DNA of 64,000 bases from Kutzneria chonburiensis (GTDB taxonomy: Bacteria > Actinomycetota > Actinomycetes > Mycobacteriales > Pseudonocardiaceae), in the NCBI RefSeq assembly GCF_028622115.1, contig NZ_CP097263.1, positions 1,674,001 to 1,738,000 on the forward strand. Direction: 5' to 3'. Both the position numbers and the translations under genes were made by a program. The notes under the pieces are model-generated. The model was given only the letters and a program-made list of their open reading frames with translations, was not told where the DNA came from and made no database searches. The stretch's first letter is position 1. Each line of letters begins with the position of its first letter. Of this stretch, positions 61,613-64,000 are shown one piece after another.

Positions 61613-62569
61613 GTGTCCCGCGAAATGGTGTGCCACCCCATGACCGAGTCTGATCAGGACCGCGCCCTGTGCATCGAGGTCAGCGAGCCGATCTGGTGGC
61701 TGGGCGCCGACGCCTGGCGCGCCGAGGCAGCCCGGCGCCAGTACCGTCCTGAATGGACGTGGATCGCGGAGGACGAGGGCCGGGTCCTCGCCCGCGCCGT
61801 GTGGTGGGGCCAAACCGACAGCGAGCACCCGCTGGCGCTGGACTGCCTGGTCACCGACGACGCCGTCACCGACCGCGCCGGCGTGGCGGCCGAGCTGCTC
61901 ACCGCCGCGCACAAGGCGTTCGTGGACGCCGGCGCGCAGCGGCTGCCGTTGTACAACATCATGAAGCTGCCCGGCGGGTGGCGGGGCGACCCCGCTCTGG
62001 CCGCCGCGGTGGCCTGGCGGCAGGACGCGGCCCACCGCGCCGGGCTCACCGTCGAGGTCGAGCGGCTGCAATACGAGTGGACCCCCGACGCGGGCGTCCC
62101 GGAGCCGGGCGGGCGGCTGGTGTTTTCCCCCGAGCCGGACGACGAGGTGTTCCTGCAGGCGCTGCTGCGGGTAGCCGAGGGCAGCCTGGACGCCCACACC
62201 CGCGAGAACGAGGCGGCCCATGGCGCGGAGGCCACCGCCCGCGAGGCGTTGGAGTTCTACCTGGACCGGCCCGGCAAACGGGAGTGGTGGCGGCTTGCCC
62301 ACACCCCCGACGGCGTGCTGGCCGGCCTGGCCATCCCCTCGGCCACCCCGTACAACCGCAATGTCGGCTACCTCGGCGTCGTGCCCGAGTTGCGCGGCCA
62401 GGGCCTCGTCGCGGAGATTCTGGCGGAGATCACCCGGTTTCACGCCGCCGACGGCGCGGACCGGATCACCGCTACCACTGACCTGGGCAACCGCCCGATG
62501 GCTGCGGCGTTCGACCGCGCCGGCTACCGCAACACCGAAGTCCGGGTGATTCTGTCCGCCCCCGCGTGA
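61613..62569 (+). CDS. GNAT-family N-acetyltransferase
   Basis: 318 residues. The C-terminal half has the acetyl-CoA loop: VGYLGVVPELRGQGLVAEIL (R-G-Q-G-L) followed by TATTDLGNRPMAAAFDRAGY. The N-terminal half looks like a degenerate second GNAT fold. The length fits tandem GNAT proteins of actinomycetes; the substrate is unknown. Starts at 61613 (GTG), 61625 or 61640 are possible. It stands alone. Confidence 0.85.
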   Translation: MSREMVCHPMTESDQDRALCIEVSEPIWWLGADAWRAEAARRQYRPEWTWIAEDEGRVLARAVWWGQTDSEHPLALDCLVTDDAVTDRAGVAAELLTAAHKAFVDAGAQRLPLYNIMKLPGGWRGDPALAAAVAWRQDAAHRAGLTVEVERLQYEWTPDAGVPEPGGRLVFSPEPDDEVFLQALLRVAEGSLDAHTRENEAAHGAEATAREALEFYLDRPGKREWWRLAHTPDGVLAGLAIPSATPYNRNVGYLGVVPELRGQGLVAEILAEITRFHAADGADRITATTDLGNRPMAAAFDRAGYRNTEVRVILSAPA

Positions 62570-62614
62570 CACCTCGACGAAGCGCGCCCGCGACCCTCCG
62601 CCGCCCCGCAGAGG

Positions 62615-62700
62615 GGCCGGTGCGTAGACGTGCAATCCGGCGGCACCGCCAACGGTGCCCGCGTGTAGCTCTGCGAATGCAACAGCACCGCGTCGGCCGC
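62615..62700 (+). pseudogene. Ricin-type lectin (CBM13) remnant
   Basis: A frame reads GRCVDVQSGGTANGARV, a stop, then LCECNSTAS. This is the KC-DV-GG-TANGT-V-L-xCN-G pattern of a CBM13 repeat with an in-frame stop replacing the usual Gln. No signal peptide or catalytic part remains. It is one of three gene scraps in the 62570-62979 gap. Confidence 0.5.
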
Positions 62701-62817
62701 TGCGGCCTGTGGGTGCCGGAAACATTGGCGTAGGTGCTGGCCAGCTGGTTTGTCGTGCGCGGGCTACGTGGTCCGACTGGTGGTGATGCTATGTTTCATG
62801 ATCACAGGCTGTGGTCA

Positions 62818-62897
62818 TGAGGCTGCTGTATCTGTTGATGGCGCACGTGTCTGGATGGCTGACGCTGCTCTCGCAGTCTCTGGAACGAGCCCGGTAA
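62818..62897 (+). mobile_element. Insertion-sequence transposase N-terminal remnant
   Basis: ATG 62818 opens a 26-codon frame, MRLLYLLMAHVSGWLTLL then a stop, resembling the first residues of IS3/IS481-type integrase-catalytic proteins of actinomycetes (R-L-L-Y-L-x-V-x-x-x-GWL-x-LL). The rest is gone, replaced directly by the tail of another gene. Confidence 0.4.
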
Positions 62898-62976
62898 GGG
62901 CGGCCACTTCGCGGCGTTCGAGCAGCCGGCGTTGTTCGTCGACGAGGTCCGGTCATTCTTCCGGCTGGTCCGCTGA
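62896..62976 (+). pseudogene. Epoxide-hydrolase-like C-terminal remnant
   Basis: Twenty-six codons read KGGHFAAFEQPALFVDEVRS then FFRLVR and stop, the conserved end of alpha/beta-hydrolase epoxide hydrolases, including the catalytic GGHFAA histidine. It begins exactly where the IS remnant stops, so an insertion and deletion removed the enzyme's body. Confidence 0.6.
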
Positions 62977-62979
62977 TGG

Positions 62980-63336
62980 TCACCCGTACTCGGTGAGCGG
63001 CTGGCTAAAGATCAACAAGTGCCCATCGGGTGTCCGTACGTTGAAGTCGCGCATCCCGTAGGGCCGGTCAGCCAGTGGCTCGACGATGTCGGCGCCGCGG
63101 GCGCGCAGCTCGTCGTGGCAGGAATCGACGTCGTCGACGACAACCGTCACCCTGGCCGGGCCGACGCTGCTTTCGGCATACAGGTGGAACTCGGCGGTGT
63201 CGCGGATCACGGCTGCGTAGCTAGGTGGGGTCTCCCAGGTGAATATGGTGTCGAATCCGAGCGCGTCCGTGAAGTACGACCGCGCTGCCTGCACATCTCG
63301 GCACGGCAGCACGGGAATCGCCACCCGCATGACCAT
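62980..63336 (-). CDS. VOC (glyoxalase/bleomycin-resistance) family protein
   Basis: 118 residues with two beta-alpha-beta-beta-beta units: RVAIPVLPCRDVQAARSYFT then DALGFDTIFTWETPPSYAAV, and VTVVVDDVDSCHDELRARGA with GMRDFNVRTPDGHLLIFSQP. Members are metal-dependent glyoxalases, dioxygenases or drug-binding resistance proteins; the substrate is unknown. The start may be ATG 63336 or 63330. It is flanked on both sides by mobile-element debris. Confidence 0.85.
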   Translation of the reverse strand: MVMRVAIPVLPCRDVQAARSYFTDALGFDTIFTWETPPSYAAVIRDTAEFHLYAESSVGPARVTVVVDDVDSCHDELRARGADIVEPLADRPYGMRDFNVRTPDGHLLIFSQPLTEYG

Positions 63337-63420
63337 TCCGTCACCTTACCCGTCTTTGGTTCAAGATCGCTGATCTTGGGTAGGGTGCTGGCAGTTGACC
63401 TGCGGTTTCGTCGTGTGAAC

Positions 63421-63870
63421 GGCGAAAATCTGCGCACGGTGAAGACGGCGTCGGGGGCCAGGGCGGTGCAGATCGTGCACTCCTCGCGTCGCGGGTCGCG
63501 GGACATCGAGCACATCGGCTCGGCGCATGACGATGCGGCGTTGGAGGGGCAGATCACGATCGGGCTGCTCACCGACGCAAGCGGGTTTCCGTTGATGGTT
63601 AACGCGTTCGGGGGCAACCGGGGCGAGACCACTACGATGCTGCCGACCATCCGTGCGTTCATGGATGCCCACCAGCTGGCTGATGTCACGGTCGTGGCCG
63701 ACGCTGGCATGATCTCTGCGGCCAACCAGCAGGCCATCGAGGCCACGGGGTTGTCGTTCATCCTCGGCGCGCGGACCTGGCAACCGAGAACCCCAGCGGT
63801 CCGTCAGGCCGCAGGCCTGGCCGCACAGATCGACGAGGGACGGCGCCCGATATTCAACCGGCGCCGCTGA
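63421..63870 (+). mobile_element. IS1634/IS4-type transposase fragment with internal deletion
   Basis: TVKTASGARAVQIVHSSRRG then SRDIEHIGSAHDDAALE is the N-terminus of an IS1634-like DDE transposase. It jumps straight to GLLTDASGFPLMVNAFGGNR and TVVADAGMISAANQQAIEAT, which contains a DDE aspartate region. The middle is deleted and the C-terminus is replaced by an unrelated tail ending at 63870. It is not functional. No terminal inverted repeats were identified. Confidence 0.7.
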
Positions 63871-63902
63871 GTACCCGGCGTTGCATCGGGTAGTCAACCG
63901 GT

Positions 63903-64000
63903 GTGCCTGTGGAACGGACTGTCCTACTGGGCCTGTTGGCCGATCCCGGTCTGGCCACCGAGCTCGCGGAGCCGCTGGCCGACCGGCTGCCCCAACTGCT
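63903..64000 (+). CDS. Start of an unidentified gene (partial, runs off the window)
   Basis: From GTG 63903 a frame with strong GC-third-position bias reads PVERTVLLGLLADPGLATEL then AEPLADRLPQL to the window end. It is too short to assign. The bias suggests a real coding region. Confidence 0.4.
   Translation, partial: MPVERTVLLGLLADPGLATELAEPLADRLPQL

Noticed and set aside
1-64000. CRISPR array
   Set aside because: I saw no evenly spaced short direct repeats with unique spacers; the only tandem repeat (26.26-26.53 kb) has long diverged units and no spacers.

Overview
The window is a high-GC actinomycete chromosome segment. GTG starts are common, GC-rich third positions dominate, operons are tightly overlapped, and the genes are typical of Actinomycetota (GlxA-type AraC regulator, ROK kinase, RHS protein, CGNR regulator, TAP-like secreted peptidase). 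A genus in the Pseudonocardiales or a related order is plausible, but this is inferred.

Layout. 1-5.3 kb: a sugar ABC importer operon (two permeases, lipoprotein binding protein) diverging from a LacI regulator and a GH1-like protein that lacks the usual acid/base glutamate. 5.2-15.4 kb: a SnoaL-like protein, a large frameshifted P-loop NTPase with helical repeats, a PhoD phosphatase, TPR and HEAT-repeat proteins, and a secreted tripeptidyl aminopeptidase. 15.4-18.1 kb: an eroded sugar locus (LacI scrap, ROK kinase, MFS tail) abutting a frameshifted quinone oxidoreductase, then an HD-domain protein. 18.2-23.5 kb: a GlxA-type regulator and, convergent to it, a compact lanthipeptide locus: LanL-type class IV synthetase, prolyl-oligopeptidase-family peptidase and a 56-residue precursor, mutually overlapping. 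23.5-28.2 kb: gene scars, a CGNR regulator facing a DJ-1/PfpI protein, a metallo-beta-lactamase-fold protein, a YdcF-like membrane protein, tRNA-Leu(GAG), and the remains of a serine recombinase.

28.2-54.3 kb: the main biosynthetic gene cluster. One leftward operon runs from about 47.0 to 28.2 kb: (38-residue ORF) - AsnRS-like - unknown - ProRS-like - MetRS - MccF-like S66 peptidase - PP-loop ATPase - methyltransferase - aminotransferase - MFS - 3022-residue PKS/NRPS. A rightward MFS gene is followed by a second leftward block (cupin-like protein, two ATP-grasp ligases) and a rightward MmgE/PrpD gene. The megasynthase reads AMP-ligase/ACP/KS/AT/ACP/luciferase-like monooxygenase/C/A/PCP with no thioesterase or reductase. 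Three aminoacyl-tRNA-synthetase-like proteins, one MccF-like immunity peptidase and two ATP-grasp ligases in one cluster are the most unusual content of the window. They suggest a metabolite made with, or aimed at, tRNA synthetases. The structure of the product cannot be read from the sequence.

54.3-64 kb: a 3'-half tRNA-Pro fragment, a 2088-residue secreted RHS protein with two PA14-like modules and a likely toxin tip, a small membrane protein that may be its immunity partner, a GNAT protein, then a stretch of truncated genes (ricin-type lectin, IS proteins, epoxide hydrolase tail) around an intact VOC protein, and the start of a further gene at the window edge.
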